A stretch of 64,000 bases of DNA from Asterella californica. Lineage: Eukaryota > Streptophyta > Marchantiopsida > Marchantiales > Aytoniaceae. Shown here in pieces: positions 30,001 through 42,320 of this stretch. The notes under the pieces are model-generated. The model was not told the DNA's origin and made no database searches. It was given only the letters and a program-made list of their open reading frames with translations. Each line of letters opens with the position of its first letter. The stretch's first letter is position 1. The position numbers and the translations under genes are program-made. The stretch covers positions 43,709,501-43,773,500 of the forward strand of contig JAYKYS010000001.1 in the NCBI GenBank assembly GCA_036924285.1, in the 5' to 3' direction.

Positions 30001-30820
30001 TCCTGAGAAGTCAGAGAAGAGCAGAGGTAAGGAGAAAGATAAATCTCCTTCATACAAGCTTCAGTCTGATATTGAAGCTGCTACGGATCTGAAAGGAGTA
30101 CTAGAAGAGAGAGTACTCAATGCAAAGATCGAGTTTATCTTGCGAGAAGTTCTTGGGATTGCCAAGAAGGAGTTTCATGATGTCATTATTGACACCATCA
30201 AACGAAAGAGACAATTGGTAGGAGAAACCGTTGTGTCTAATGCATTAGACACAAGGATATCAAGAGAGGAAGAGTTAGAACTAGCTCAATGCTGCATCAG
30301 CCGCAAGATTCGATTTGAGGATGATAGTGATGACAAGATCTCTAGTCATTACACTAGAGGACATTGGGCTAGAGCTACTACCGAAGCCTTAGTGAAAGTA
30401 GGAGAGATGACATATCCGGTGGTTGCTCTTATTGATCATGGACCAGAGATCAATATTGTCTCTAAGGACATCTACAAGCAAGGTGGATGACCTGTTGATA
30501 TAGATCATGGTTGGATGATCAGAACAGCGAACAACACACGAGGAGAACTCTATGGAGCTTGTCCTGATGTGAAAGTGAAGGTTGGAGATGTAACTATTGA
30601 AAAAAAATTCTTTGTTCAAGATAGTACATCATATCCGGTGATACTCGGTCAACCTTACATTACAGTTGTGAGGATGGAGACCAAGGTTTTGGATGATGGA
30701 TCTGCTTATGCGCGGATCAGAAGTCAGGATGGCAAGAGAGCGGTACAATTTCTAACTGCGGAACAAAGATTATCTGAGGGGTGGCTCCTTGCCTAAGGTC
30801 ACGGAGGAGTTCAAGGATTT
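27063..30820 (+). pseudogene. gag-pro: gag-protease of A2, broken by stops and an inserted solo LTR
   Basis: ATG 27063 in GCCACCATGA. Collinear with A1 gag: zinc knuckle CIWCDSSDHARREC kept. Lesions: TAG 28113 (Trp in A1), insertion at 28319-29711, TGA 30488 (Trp in A1), and a deletion near 30757 that removes part of the stretch after VQFLT. The protease motif reads LIDHGPEINIV, so DHG is a feature of the family, not damage of one copy. Confidence 0.9.
28319..29711 (+). mobile_element. solo LTR (1393 bp) of another family inserted in A2 gag
   Basis: Absent from A1 at the same place. Begins TGTCGCGCTAC and ends CTCCGACA, a TGTCG/CGACA terminal inverted repeat. ACGC lies on both sides (28315-28318 and 29712-29715) as a four-base target duplication; A1 has ATGC once there. 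No coding frame inside. This is what remains after recombination between two LTRs of an element; strand is arbitrary. Confidence 0.75.
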
Positions 30821-33800
30821 TTGACAAGTACTGCTATAGAGCGAGGACATAGCGGTACACTAGAGAAGGTACTCTCGCTAGAGAAAGAAAGTGCATTTTG
30901 TACAGGAGTTGTGAGATTTTCTGAGAATGGATTTGCTACACATACACGACTTGCTGACTTGCAGAAGTGGGAGCAGAAGGTTGTGCGAAAAACTGAAAAA
31001 GACCTAAAGAGAGTTGGTGTGCTTGAAGAGAATGATAAGATAGAAGGTGTTTATTTGGAGTTAGGATTGGGAGATTTCATCGATGAGCTTGCTATGCATG
31101 AGCAAGAAGATGAGGATCATGTGGTGGAAGTACACTCTAGGGAGCTCTATACAGCTATAGAGTCATTCGTAGATCCTGAAGTTAGAGTTGATACTAGGTA
31201 CAAAACGGTAGACAAGAAGGTAAAACCTGTTGCTCAACCATTACCTAGTGATTCTAACCAGCAAGTCCAACAATCTTTGACGGAGAAAAGCTTGAGAGAT
31301 CTTAGTCGGATCGATCACAAGTTCACTGAAGCTACGCTCAAGGAGTTGAAGGTTGGTTCTGCAGATTTTCTTTTGCCTATGGAGGAGAATAGATTTAAGG
31401 AGATGTTAGCTAGACATGGGAAAGCTTTTGCTTTTGAAGCCTCAGAAATAGGATGTGTAGATCCCAGCATTGTGGCACCAATGATTATATTCATAGTTCC
31501 ACATGCTCCTTGGGACTTGAGGCCAATTCTTGTACCTAGAAAGCATCTACCGAAACTCATAGAGCTCTTGAAGGAGAAGATGCAGATGAAGATCTTGGAA
31601 CCATCGTTTGCACCATACTCTAGTCGTTGGTTTACAGTACCAAAGAAGAATGGCATTACGGTTCATCCAAGATATGCAACTTGTGAACCAAGTGATCATC
31701 AGAAATACAAGCATAAGATCTATCGTCGGAGAGTTTGCTGGAGCGTTTGTTGGGAGGGCTATTTACTCTATAGGAGATCTTTACTCTGGATACGATCAAT
31801 TTCAACTTGCTGAACAGAGTAGAGATATCACCACCATGAGGACACCGTTGGGATTGGTCAGAATGTGCACGCTACCACAAGGAGCAACAAACTCAGTAGC
31901 GCACATGATGAACGGGATGAACAAGGTTCTCCGTGAGTTCATTCCTGAGAAGACCATGCCTTTCTTGGATGACATTCCAATTAAGGGATGCATTGAGGAG
32001 GAGAAAGATGAGATAATGGATCAGAAGGGGTGTAGAAACTTTGTTGCTGATCACATTTCAGATTGTGATAAAATCTTATCACGACTTGAAGAGGCGCACT
32101 TGACACTATCAGAGTGATTGTGGGGCACCTATGTGGATGGTTTGGACGCAAGCTTGATCCTGGTAAAGTGGATGCTATACGGCGGATGAAGGATACTTGT
32201 GGTTCAACAACAGAGGTGAGAAGGTTTCTTGGAGCTTGTGTCTTCTATCATGTGTGGATTAAACATTTTGCACATGTGGCTGATCCTCTTTATGATCTGT
32301 TGAGAAAGCACAAGAGGTTTGCATGGGAGGAGAGGCATACTGAGGCGATTCAGCACAACTGCTTCAGATTGAAGCAGTTGTTATCTTCTCCACATGTACT
32401 TCGTTGTGTGAGCTATGAGGATAGCAAACCAGTGATACTTATTGTTGATACTAGTCCGATAGCCATTGGATGGGCAGTAGGACAGGATGATGAAGAAGAG
32501 AATCGGTTTGCAGTCAGATTTGGAGCAAAGGTGTTGAGTGAGCGACATAGAAACTATCCTCAAGTGAAGAGAGAGTTATGGGGAGTAGTTACAACTATGA
32601 AAGCTGAAAAGGACTATTTGATTGGAGCGTCAGTAATAGTAGAAACAGATTGTTTACCACTATTAGGGATGATTACAAACTATAACACTCCTGATATTGC
32701 TATGTTACGCTGGATTGCTTACATCAAGTCCTTAAATCCTGAGTTCCGACACATAGCGGGGAAGAACAATCTAGTAGCTGATATGTTATCTCGTGCGAGG
32801 TATGAGGATGAGGAGGAGATGATAGAAGATACATAAGACGTTGGTACTACTGTTTTCTGTAGAGCTCGAGGAGGTGAGAGTGAGCATTCGAAACCGTTCA
32901 TGGAGGAGCTATATGAAGGAAGATGGATAGACATAGGACGCTATCTAAGTCTGTTGACTAGACAGCCAGGATGGAGTGATGCCCACTTTAAACAAATCAG
33001 GAGGAAGGCTTATAACTACTTGCTACAAGGTGGTTATTTGTGGAAACATGCTAAGCAAGGTGGTAAGATGCCACAAAGGGTTGTGTGCAAGGTTGACATG
33101 CAGAAGTTACTCATGCAAGAGTTTCATGAGAGCTTGTAGGCAGGACATAGAGGTATTTATGCCACCTTTACAAAGTTGAAGGAGAGATATTGGTGGCGTA
33201 ACATGTACAGAGATGTAGTTCAATTTGTGGAGACATGCCAAACCTATCAAGAGTATTCAAGAATTCGACATCGAGACGGATTACATCCTACTTATCCACT
33301 TGCAATGCATTATAAGTGGGTAATAGATCTTGTTATTATGCCAGTTGGTATATGACAGATGCGATACTTAGTTTTGGCACGTGAGGATTTGTCCAACCAA
33401 GTGGAAGGGCGAGTCTTACGGACAAAATCCACAGAGGGAGTTTGCAAATTCTTGTTAGAAGATGTGATTTGTAGATATGGTTGTGTTGGGAAGATCACGA
33501 TTGATCGAGGGGAGCTGAACAATGATGAGGCTAAAGCGTTCTTCAAGAGGTGTGGTGTGAAGTTAGCTCTCACCACAGCCTACAATCCAGAGGGTAATGC
33601 GAAGAGTGAACGTGGTCATCCTCTTATTGTGAAAGCTATTGTGAAAGCTTACAAGGGGAGGGCAAGAGAATGGCCAAAATTTCTTCCGTTTGCATTATGG
33701 GCTGATCGTTCGACTCATAGTTCAGTTACGGGATATATGCCGGTGAAGTTGATGCAAGGGCAGAAACCTATCATGCCCATTGAGGAGCACATACCCACTT

Positions 33801-34303
33801 GGAGTGTTCTACCTTGGGAGGATGGTATGTCTACAGAAGATCTTCTTGCTGTCCGAATCTGTCAACTAGAGAGAAGACTTGAAGATGTAGAGATTGCATT
33901 GGAGAAGCTGAAAGAGGCGCGCTTGAGAAACAAGGACAGATTCGATAAGCGTCATCGATTAAGACCAAAGGAGATTAAAGAAGGAGATTGGGTGTTGGTC
34001 TACGATAGTAGCTTGGACAACCAACACAATGCGCTTAGAAAATTCTCTAAGCGATGGTTTGGCCCGTATGTGGTTTGTGTCGTGCTTGACAATGCCACAT
34101 ATTCACTAAGAGAGCTTGATGGGGCAAAGATCAAGGTTCCCATTGCAGGCAAGCGTGTAAAACTCTTCAAGAAGCAAGATGAAGAGATAAGCATGGAGGA
34201 AGTCGGAGCAGAGTTTGATATCTTGGATGATGACGGAGAAGATTTGGATGACGAAGATATTGCTAACGACAACATCAATGAAGAAGACAAAGATATAGTG
34301 TGA
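30821..34303 (+). pseudogene. pol: decayed pol of A2
   Basis: Collinear with A1 pol from the TTGA overlap to the last codon. Disrupted by indels near 31650, 32115 (a deletion of about 50 bases) and 32355 (small insertion) and by stops TAA 32834, TAG 33137, TGA 33355; the TAG and TGA stand at Trp codons of A1. FLDDIPIKG, RNase H and integrase motifs remain readable. Confidence 0.9.
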
Positions 34304-34579
34304 TGCCGACCACAACTTGTGAGTGTTGGCGCATACCAGAGGATGCGCAAGTTTAGAAGGGATGGATGTCGTGTTGTGGTTCGGCTCATGTGTGAAATTC
34401 ATGTATAACCTATGTTGTCTTTCTTTTCTATGTTTCGTGAATCGTATCGCGTAACTCACCGACGGTGTGATGAGTGCCACGTTTGTGATTATCTGTTTAA
34501 GTGATCGCACGGTAGAGAAACGTGCCAAGTCATCGATCTGTGTGCGTTCACTTCAGTGGTCCTTGTCACCGCAATTGTG

Positions 34580-34586
34580 TATAAAA
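34580..34586 (+). promoter_or_regulatory. TATA box in the A2 LTR
   Basis: TATAAAA in the same place as 7505-7511 of A1. Confidence 0.5.
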
Positions 34587-34674
34587 TGGTGTGTCGAAGG
34601 TTCATACGGCATTCTCTGTCAGCGGGTGTTTCGTGAGGGTTCTCGGTGGTCTGCATGGAGGAGTAGTGGTGGTT

Positions 34675-34890
34675 ATGGACGGAGGTTTGTTACCGGCTCC
34701 GGATCTTCCTTTCCCAAATCCGTTTCACATCAAGCTTCATTGCATCCACCGCGATCACTTTCGACAGTGGTTAATTGCGTACTTTGATAACGAGTTCATG
34801 GAGAGAGTGATGGAGTTACATCTTCCGGTGATCCTTCTGATCCTAACATACGAAGAGACTTGGGATATGACGGTGTACATTTTGTTGTGA
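34675..34890 (+). CDS. short LTR-encoded protein a (A2 copy)
   Basis: 71 residues from ATG 34675, same length as the A1 copy. About a dozen substitutions (for example WLIAYFDNEFMERVM against WLVAYFGDEFMGRVM) and no indel, although gag and pol of this element are full of lesions. Function unknown. Confidence 0.42.
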   Translation: MDGGLLPAPDLPFPNPFHIKLHCIHRDHFRQWLIAYFDNEFMERVMELHLPVILLILTYEETWDMTVYILL

Positions 34891-34896
34891 GGAACA

Positions 34897-35130
34897 ATGG
34901 ATCTCAACTATCCATCGAACGTTCCTTTCAACTTTTGGGTCGATGTCCGGTGTCATTGCAGATCGAAGATCAATCATGGGGCTTGGATCGTGAGAAACTT
35001 CGAGCAAGAATATTACAATCGAGTGATAGCTTCACCATTTCCTTTTGTCGTATCTTTTATTGTAGAACGTTTCCAGGTTGTAATATTGACGTTGTATTAC
35101 TCTGCAGCTCATTGGTTTCATTCTGGTTGA
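34897..35130 (+). CDS. short LTR-encoded protein b (A2 copy)
   Basis: 77 residues; ten longer than in A1 because the A1 stop TAG is TAC here. Otherwise collinear: PFNFWVDVRCHC, NFEQEYYNRVI, PFPFVVSFIVERFQVV. Confidence 0.38.
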   Translation: MDLNYPSNVPFNFWVDVRCHCRSKINHGAWIVRNFEQEYYNRVIASPFPFVVSFIVERFQVVILTLYYSAAHWFHSG

Positions 35131-36752
35131 GCGTTTCTGTGTAGTTACGGATCGCAAAGAATTCTTCGACATGTCTCTAGGATTTCCTGAAGTCTTAGAG
35201 TCTTGTTGATGTCTTGTGTCTCTTTGGGAGTAAAAATTCGTTCTAGAGGAAAAAGTTGAGTGGAGAAAAGACAAAAGTAAAGATCTTTTTGCTCTTATTG
35301 GTCCACTTTTGGACCAATGGTGTTCTAGCTGATCCTCGCGACGTTTCTGTGGTTTCTGGAGGCTTCGGAGGTCCATTCGTAAAATGAAGGGTATGGTTGG
35401 AGAGCTCTCGACCGGGGCTACAATCGGGGTTGAAGAATCGGTCGATTTGATGGAAGGATGAGTGCGTTATGATCGATTGAGTGGAGAGGGGTGCAATTCA
35501 TACCTACCACTACGTTTCTGGTTGTTCCGAGAGACTCGCAAAGAGTTTTGAGGAGCTGTCTGTTGGGTTGGAGAGCTGACGACGTGCTGGTCGTTTTGAA
35601 ATCAATTTCATCAGATTCTTGATCGATTTGGATTCTGAACCGACCGATTGAAGTTGAGAAGTGCAGAAGGGATAAGGCGGGAACAGCAAACTGTGATAGT
35701 CATGGATAGTTTGCTATTGCTTAAGTTCTGAGTCAAATTTCTGAGTGAAACTTTCCAGGATTGAAGCATGTCTTATCAGTAAGATATTTGGAAAGTTTCA
35801 CCTCAAATGGTCGAGTAGTTTGTTCAGAATCTTGGATCAAATGTACCTGGGTCTGTAAAGCTCTTAAGTTAGCACAGATTACGGTTTGATCCATATCTGA
35901 GAATTGGTTTGAGATTTCGACCTGAAAATTATTCAGGATAGGAGTGAAAGGTCCAATCAAGCTTCCTTTGAAGTTTGATCATCATTGGTCGACTGGTTTG
36001 GGAGGACTAAGGTCTCAAAGTTCGAAGATACTTCTGTTATTAGCAGTTTCGGGTTTTCGGTATCATCTATTGTCAATTTGATCATTTTCGAGCAATTTGG
36101 AGAGGAGTTTGTTACTGCCATACCTGCATACAGCTCGACACTGGAAGGTGTGGGGCTGATTTCAGCTCTTGGTGATGAATGAGAACGGAGTCACCATGAG
36201 TCTTAAGCCGCTGTTTGGGTTCTCAAAGCTGCCATGTACTACCGCCGTTGGTGCTATATTGAGATCTGAGTAGTGTTTTGGACTATGCATGCTTTACCTT
36301 GCTGGAATGCTTGGTAGACCAGGGTGTACAGAAAATTGTATCGATACTCCATCAAGTTGATTGAGTGATCTTATAGCATCTTCTGGTTGTACTATGAAGT
36401 TGTGATAGTTGGATTGATGGGCAATTAGCATCGTTGGGGAGCTATTCAGAAGTCATGCTTCCAGTGATATAGAGGAATAACTTCAGTTAGATAGTACAGA
36501 GCTGAGTATTTTTAGTTAGAGTATAAAAGATAACTTGTTTGTAAAACAAGTTTATGCAACCTATACGTAACCTTGGATCGTAGCAAGCTTTAAACTTGAG
36601 CAGAGCGGATACAAGGTCACTCGGCTAGAAGAGTAGATAGTGAAACATTTGAGTGGAAATATTCAGATCTAGATCCAACCTTGTCAATCCACATACCTCT
36701 GCACAGCCATATACCTAGTGTATTCCTAGACAGAAAAGCACGTTATACGATA

Positions 36753-38871
36753 ACGGAGTGGGTTGAGGTACCGACTACCTACACCATTGCCGTCGGTTGT
36801 TCTAGAGGACGAGTCAGACACAGACAACGTGTTTTCTGGTGGTGAGTCTAGTGTCGCCACACCGTTGTTGTGAGACATGGACGAGATCTATGGGGCCACG
36901 AAGAGGTCTCGACGTTACTCGGGTACAGTTGGTATCATTGAGCTGGATGACTTCATCCAGGAGTTCGACAGTTGGTGCGATCTGCAGCAGATGCGGAACC
37001 CACAGTTGTTTACACCCTTCATGACATGGAAGGGTTTGTTCCAACACTTGGAGGGACCGCCGATGGACGATTATCATGAGTTCAGGCGAGATTACAGTGT
37101 TGAGATCGAGTTGTGGAGACAACATTGGTCTCCCAACTACGTTTCTATCACTACTTGTGCAGTTTCGGGAAGCGTAGTACCTGCGAGTTCGGGTGCCAGT
37201 AGTAGTGGTACATCCACAGGTGACGGAGTACTTACTACCAGCGGTGCGTCCACAAGTAGTGGAGCAGGTGGTAGTGTGAGCGGGATACCACCAGGGTTTA
37301 ACCATGTGGTTCAGTTCTTCCAATGTTTGAGGAAGAACTATCAGGGTGTGCGGATCGACAAGTTGAGGAGTCTGTAGGAGTTCCAGCGGAAGACTAGAGA
37401 GAGCTTACGCGAGGCGTTTACTCGCATGAGGCGGTTGATCAGCGTTACCCAAGAGGTGACAGAAGCACAGGCAATCCAGTTCTGGTATGGGATACTAGAC
37501 CGTGAGCTGCGTAGGAGAGTTAGAGATGCTACTCTCCTTAGAGATACCGCTCCGATGTTGACGGTTGTCTTTGGTCTGGCTGAGCGGATTGAGCTCAACA
37601 TGGTGGAAGAGAGGGTGATGGTTGCTGGGTTCAGCAACGAGACACACATGGAGACCACCTCTTCTCGAGGATCACAGACTACGCAACAACGTGGTGGTGG
37701 TGGTGGTAAAGATCGTGCGGAGCAGTCACGATCTCAGGGAGGTGTTGGAGGATCTGGTGGGCAAAAGCCCATGCGGTCTTTCTCTAGTCAGCATCAAGCG
37801 GGTCCTTGCTGGATGTATGATGGTCCTCATCAACAGAAGGACTGTCCACAGAGGAGAGGTTATGAGACATCAAGGACGTCAGGGACGTCTCAAGCAGTAC
37901 CTAGGCAATGTGAGCATTGCGGACGACCTGATCACAATAGTGACCGTTGTTTTGACCTCCATCCCGAGTTGCGGCAAGGGAAGGCTAATCGTGGACGAGG
38001 CGGAGGAGCTCAGGGAGGCCGTGGTGGTCGAGCTGGAGGTAGAGATCCAGCACCTGAGAGAGGACCGGTCGGTCCACCGTCTGCTACGACGTCAGAAGTA
38101 GATATGGCTATGGCTATGGCTCGGATTGAGCAATTGGAGCAGAGGATAGCTAGTATGGCTATGGCTCAGCGGAGATCAGGCGGAACAGAAGCTTCCACGT
38201 CTTATGGAAGAGAAGGAGGTGACTTCGACTTCATGGCTGGTGTGGCACAGATTGAGGCATCTGCGGCAGTGACTAGAGGTGCAGTACGTGCCTTTGAGTC
38301 ACAAGGTGCGTCAATGGAGTTGGATCCACAACGAGGGGAGGCTGGTAGACAGGCCAGACTTCTCCAATCGTTCACGTTATCGGAGGCGTTGAGGACCACA
38401 TCTATGGTTCCTAAACGACCTAGCGATGGTGCAGTAGAGTTGGAGGCATCGACATCCATGAGTGGATGTGATGTGAGTCCACCTTCGACGTCTCTGGATG
38501 CGACGTCGAACCCAATGTTGGGGGCGGCTACAGCAGTTTTGCGAGCCTCACTATTCTCAGCCACGGATATGAGAGCATTGGGAGTCAACTTGGCTCCAGT
38601 GTTCCAGTTGGCGGCCACGCTCAGTGAGAGCGAGGATGTAGTTACCTCTAGTGCTGAAGTAGTTCAGCGAGAGGCGGTAGACGTGTCCATGGAGTCGAGG
38701 ATCAGGACAGCTACCAGTGGTACTTGGCAAGCGGCGACTGCTAGGTTAGATGAGTTACCAGCTAGGCCGGCGATTGACCGTGCTGGTTTAGCACCAGGTG
38801 TGGTGTTGTTGGACAACAGAAGTGGTATTTTCTATTTGGTGACACCTTTAGGGAAAGTGTATCGACCTTAG
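36753..38871 (+). pseudogene. gag: gag of element M, 5'-truncated, with stops
   Basis: Open from the A2 junction except TGA 36871, TAG 37375 and the closing TAG 38869, after which the same frame continues into the protease. Region 36960-37600 is a retrotransposon Gag domain (FRRDYSVEIELW, LREAFTRMRRLISVTQEV). Then Ser/Gly/Gln-rich linker and two knuckles: the first is damaged (CWMYDGPHQQKDC, second Cys is Tyr), the second intact (CEHCGRPDHNSDRC). A short heptad-like MARIEQLEQRIASM stretch follows at about 38115. Confidence 0.82.
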
Positions 38872-39300
38872 AAGGTCTTGTTAGACTCTGGAGCCCAACC
38901 GTTGATGTTGAGAAAGGCGGCGTGTATTGGTTTGGATCTAAAGAAGTCCGAGGTGGAGAGATGTCCATTCCAGTTGCAGACATCTCTAGAGGGATCAGGA
39001 GGTACGGCTCTACACATGACACGTGAGATGTTGACAGTGAGAGTTCGGCAAGATCACCCCACGGATGGCTCTATGGTGAGAGTCAAGGCCATCGTTACAG
39101 CCGTAGAGTCTTATGATGTATTGGTTGGAGGTGTTGTGTTATACCCTATGGGGTTCGTGATCGACTATTGCGTAGAGACAGCATCTTATAGATCAGGTTG
39201 GCAGTCCGGTGAGGGACGAGTGAGTCGCTTACCAGTGCGGTTCAATGCTAGAGTTGGGACGACGGCGCCTACACCAGGGACGATGGCATCCGTTGCAGGG
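38872..39300 (+). pseudogene. retropepsin-like protease of element M
   Basis: KVLLDSGAQPLML gives the catalytic DSG (Asp codon 38884); YDVLVGGVVLYPMGFVIDY about 80 residues on is the hydrophobic second motif. Open frame, continuous with gag apart from TAG 38869, which stands where a Gln codon is likely. Confidence 0.75.
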
Positions 39301-39600
39301 TTCAGTTCGGTCATCACTTGGTCGGACGAGTTGTTGGAGGACAATGCTCATGCGGAGGATGCTCCGGTCTTTGAGGAGGTGGATGACATGCGTAGCATGT
39401 CTACGTTAGTACCATCTGTCTTGGATGTTCCACTTTGGAGTTCGAGTGGAGAGTTGCAGCAGTATGCTGATCAGTTGGTGGAGCAGGCTTGGAGTGAAGC
39501 CTTTGTACCACCAGTAGAGGAACAAAGGATTGTTCCTACTACTGGCCCTGTGATCTTATCACCGTTGGATACGACTCTCATTGTGTGGCAGTATCCAGAG

Positions 39601-40600
39601 AAGGGTGTATGTGTGCTGGAGCTGTTTGGAGGGATCAGCACAGGTTTGGCTGCGGTATTGCAGGCAGGTATACAAGTACAACGATACTTGTATGTGGAGA
39701 GAGATGAGATTGTGAGACGCATCTCATTGCGACATGTGGCACGTTTGGTGCAGCGATATCTTGAGTTGTTGTCCATATCAGCTGTTAGAGGATACCAGCA
39801 AGCATTATCGTCAGATATTTCGCTGCTGGGGACACATGATCTTACGTTTGTGGGCACGATTCACTTGGTGATAGCTGGATGGCCATGTCAAGGTCACACG
39901 CGTGCTGGGAGAGGTCAGGGTTTACATGACCCGCGATCTAGGATGTTCTGGGAGATGTTATGGATCTTACGACATTCCAGATGCATTAGGTGGATTCTCC
40001 AGCGTACATCTTGGAGAACGTTCCTTTGTTGGGTGATGCTAGTACACAGATGATGGCGAATGTGCACCAAGTGCGGTCTTGGGTTGGACCAGCAGTGTTG
40101 TTGGATGCAGCGAGAGTAGGATCTCGTGCACATCGTCCACGGTTGTGGTGGACGAACTTGTTACCGAGAGAGGTGCTTAAGCGAGCACACGATGGAGTGA
40201 GACGACCAGCACATCTCACGGTTGATAGCATCTTGGATGCAAGACGACGATCTCAAGTAGTGAGAGTCGTTGATAGGTCACCCATGGCAATGGTGAACCT
40301 AGTGGGACGGCCCATGGTAGCATTACCTACTTTGGTAAGCTTTCTAGCGTCACATGCTTACAGAGATGAAGGACCTGGGCTTGTGTGGGATGCTCAATTA
40401 CGGCAGTTGGTGGAGCCCAATGCCGATGAGAGAGAGCGAGCGATGGGTTTTGCTCCGAGTACGACGGCAGTAGCTTCGGTGTCGGAAGCTTCACGTCGTC
40501 AAGTATTGGATCAAGCAATGGACTTGAATTGCTTGACATGGATTGTTATCATTGGATTGGCTGAGCAGCGTCGGATGCAATCGACGGGTGTTACTGCTCG
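39601..40600 (+). pseudogene. DNMT3-type DNA cytosine-5 methyltransferase domain in element M
   Basis: Motif I (SAM binding) VLELFGGISTGLAAVLQAG at 39613; motif IV with catalytic Cys (IAGWPCQGHTRAG, Cys codon 39886) then GLHDPRSRMFWEML; motif VI ILENVP at 40008; motif VIII region LLDAARVGSRAHRPRLWW at about 40100; C-terminal ERERAMGF at about 40427, followed by SEASRRQVLDQAM. The order and wording (GI-x-TGL, GIQV-x-RY, D-A-x3-AHR-x-R-x-WW-x-NL, ERxxGF) match the DNMT3 catalytic domain better than DNMT1/MET1, CMT or DRM. It would transfer methyl from S-adenosylmethionine to cytosine in DNA. A one-base shift at about 39975 puts motif IV and motif VI in different frames; otherwise the domain is complete. 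It sits between protease and RT. Confidence 0.88.
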
Positions 40601-42320
40601 AGTACTCTTGAGCTCTTTGCCTACCGGGTCGGTGGAGGCAAAGGCTGGGGGTGAGGCACGTGGAGTTCGTCATCCTTGGACATCAGGAGATGTCATAGGA
40701 GAGAATGTGGAGCTTGCAGCTAGAACTGCAGAAGTTTTACGCACAGTAGCGGTGGAGGTTGTTGGTGGTGAGCAGAAGGAAACTACTCCAGAGGCTACAA
40801 GATAGCAGTCAACGACTTCGTCTTCTATCTCTAGCATGGTGACAGAGGATACTTGGGAGCCGGAGATTGGACCCAAGCTTATAAGAGAGGAGAGACGAAG
40901 AGTCCAAAGATTCCTGAAGAGCTACAGGAATTGTTTTGCCTTCAGTATGAAGGATTTGGGTACCTTGAAGGGACTTGGTATACGGATCGACTTGGTTGAT
41001 GACACACCAATCTTTCGACGTCCTTACATGTACAGTGACATGGAGAGAGCCTTGATCTAGAGTCGGACTCAAGACTTGTTGGAGGCTGGGTTGGTGGAGA
41101 TGTCGCATGGAGAGTATGCATCTGCCACATTTATGTCAGCCAAGAAGGATATGTATGGCAACTACACTGATAGACGGATGTGTGGGGACTACCGTCTTAT
41201 CAATCGGCAGACGAAGTCCGATAAGTATATCATGCCGACACCTGAGGAGATCTTTGATGCAGTGGGGCATGTGAAGGTCTTCAGTACTTTGGATCTTCGA
41301 GCGGGGTATCATCAGTTGCCAGTGAGAGAAGAAGATAAGTCCAAGACAACATTCAGAAGAATTGACTCTCACGGCAAGGATTGTTTGTATCAGTGGCGGT
41401 TCTTACCATTTGGGTTGAAGAACGCCCCTGCTGAGTTCCAAAGGATGATGGACAGAATCCTAGCAGGATTGGATTTTGTCAGATGTTATATTGACGACAT
41501 TTTAGTCTATAGTGCTACAATGGAGGAGCACGAGAGACACTTACGGGATGTGTTTGAGCGGTTGAGAGCTCATGGGTTGAAGTTACACCCTGGGAAGTGT
41601 AAGTTCTTCCAGGAGTTGGTAGAGTATCTGGGTCACACCATCTATCCAAGTGGGTTGGGTGTTCAACAGACGAAGGTTGAGGTTATTGCACGTATCCCAC
41701 GCCCCACAGATGTGAGTCGAGTTCGAGCATTTGTTGATTTGACGAACTTTTATCGTCGATACATGAAGAGATTTAGTGCAATTGCGAAGCCGTTGACCAA
41801 GCTGATGAAGGTGGACCAGGAGTGGCAATACGGAGATGAGCAGGAGCGAGCTTTTGTAGAGCTCAAGGATAGGTTGACATCTGCTCCCATCTTGAGGAAA
41901 CCCGTTAGGGGGCGTCCTTTCCAACTGCACATCGATTGGAGTATGTTGGGACTTGGAGCAGTGCTGACTCAGCATGATGATGAGAAAAAGAAGTTCGTGG
42001 TGACGTATGCCAGTCGCTCCAACAATTCAGCAGAGGCGAGGTATAGTTCGTATGAGGGAGAGTGTTTGGCGACAATGTGGTCTGTTGCACACTTTCGATG
42101 TTATCTGTTTGGGAATCTCTTTACTCTCCATCACTGATCATCAGCCGCTCAAGTGGTTGATGGAGTCCGACAAGCTTACAAGGAAGCTTGCACGATGGGC
42201 TCTGATCTTACAGGAGTATGACTTCTAGGTAGTACATAGACCTGGAGTTGCAAACCTAGATGCCGATGGATTGAGTCGCAACCCGTACACGAGTCAGCAG
42301 GATCAGACTGGGGCTCGATG
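40601..42320 (+). pseudogene. pol: reverse transcriptase and RNase H of element M
   Basis: RT from about 40840: stops TAG 40803 and TAG 41058 both stand at likely Gln codons. MCGDYRLINRQTKSD, STLDLRAGYHQLPVREED, LPFGLKNAPAEFQRMM and RCYIDDILVYSA (Asp pair at 41493-41498) are canonical Ty3/gypsy. RNase H: LHIDWSMLGLGAVLTQHDD at 41930, SSYEGECLATMWSVAHF; a frameshift near 42115 separates this from ITDHQPLKWLM, then TAG 42226 splits EYDF from VVHRPGVANLDADGLSR. TGA 42319 ends the RNase H segment. Confidence 0.88.

Larger units (their letters stand above)
25184..36752 (+). mobile_element. Ty3/gypsy element A2, decayed, with a nested solo LTR
   Basis: Same organisation as A1: 5' LTR lacking its first 635 bp, leader, gag-protease with a 1.4-kb insertion, pol with stops and indels, full 3' LTR. 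The LTRs differ at scattered positions, unlike those of A1, so A2 is older. Its right end lies inside the gag frame of element M. Confidence 0.94.
34294..36752 (+). repeat. 3' LTR of A2 (2459 bp)
   Basis: Begins TATAGTGTGATGCC and ends TATACGATA as in A1; the next bases, ACGGAGTGGG, belong to element M. Confidence 0.88.

Noticed and set aside
37622..38101. 159-codon frame overlapping gag of element M
   Set aside because: Shadow of the Gly/Gln/Arg-rich gag linker; the gag frame carries the zinc knuckles.
39601..40600. Methyltransferase as an independent host gene
   Set aside because: It shares the frame with gag and protease upstream, has no introns and is followed directly by RT, so it belongs to the polyprotein.
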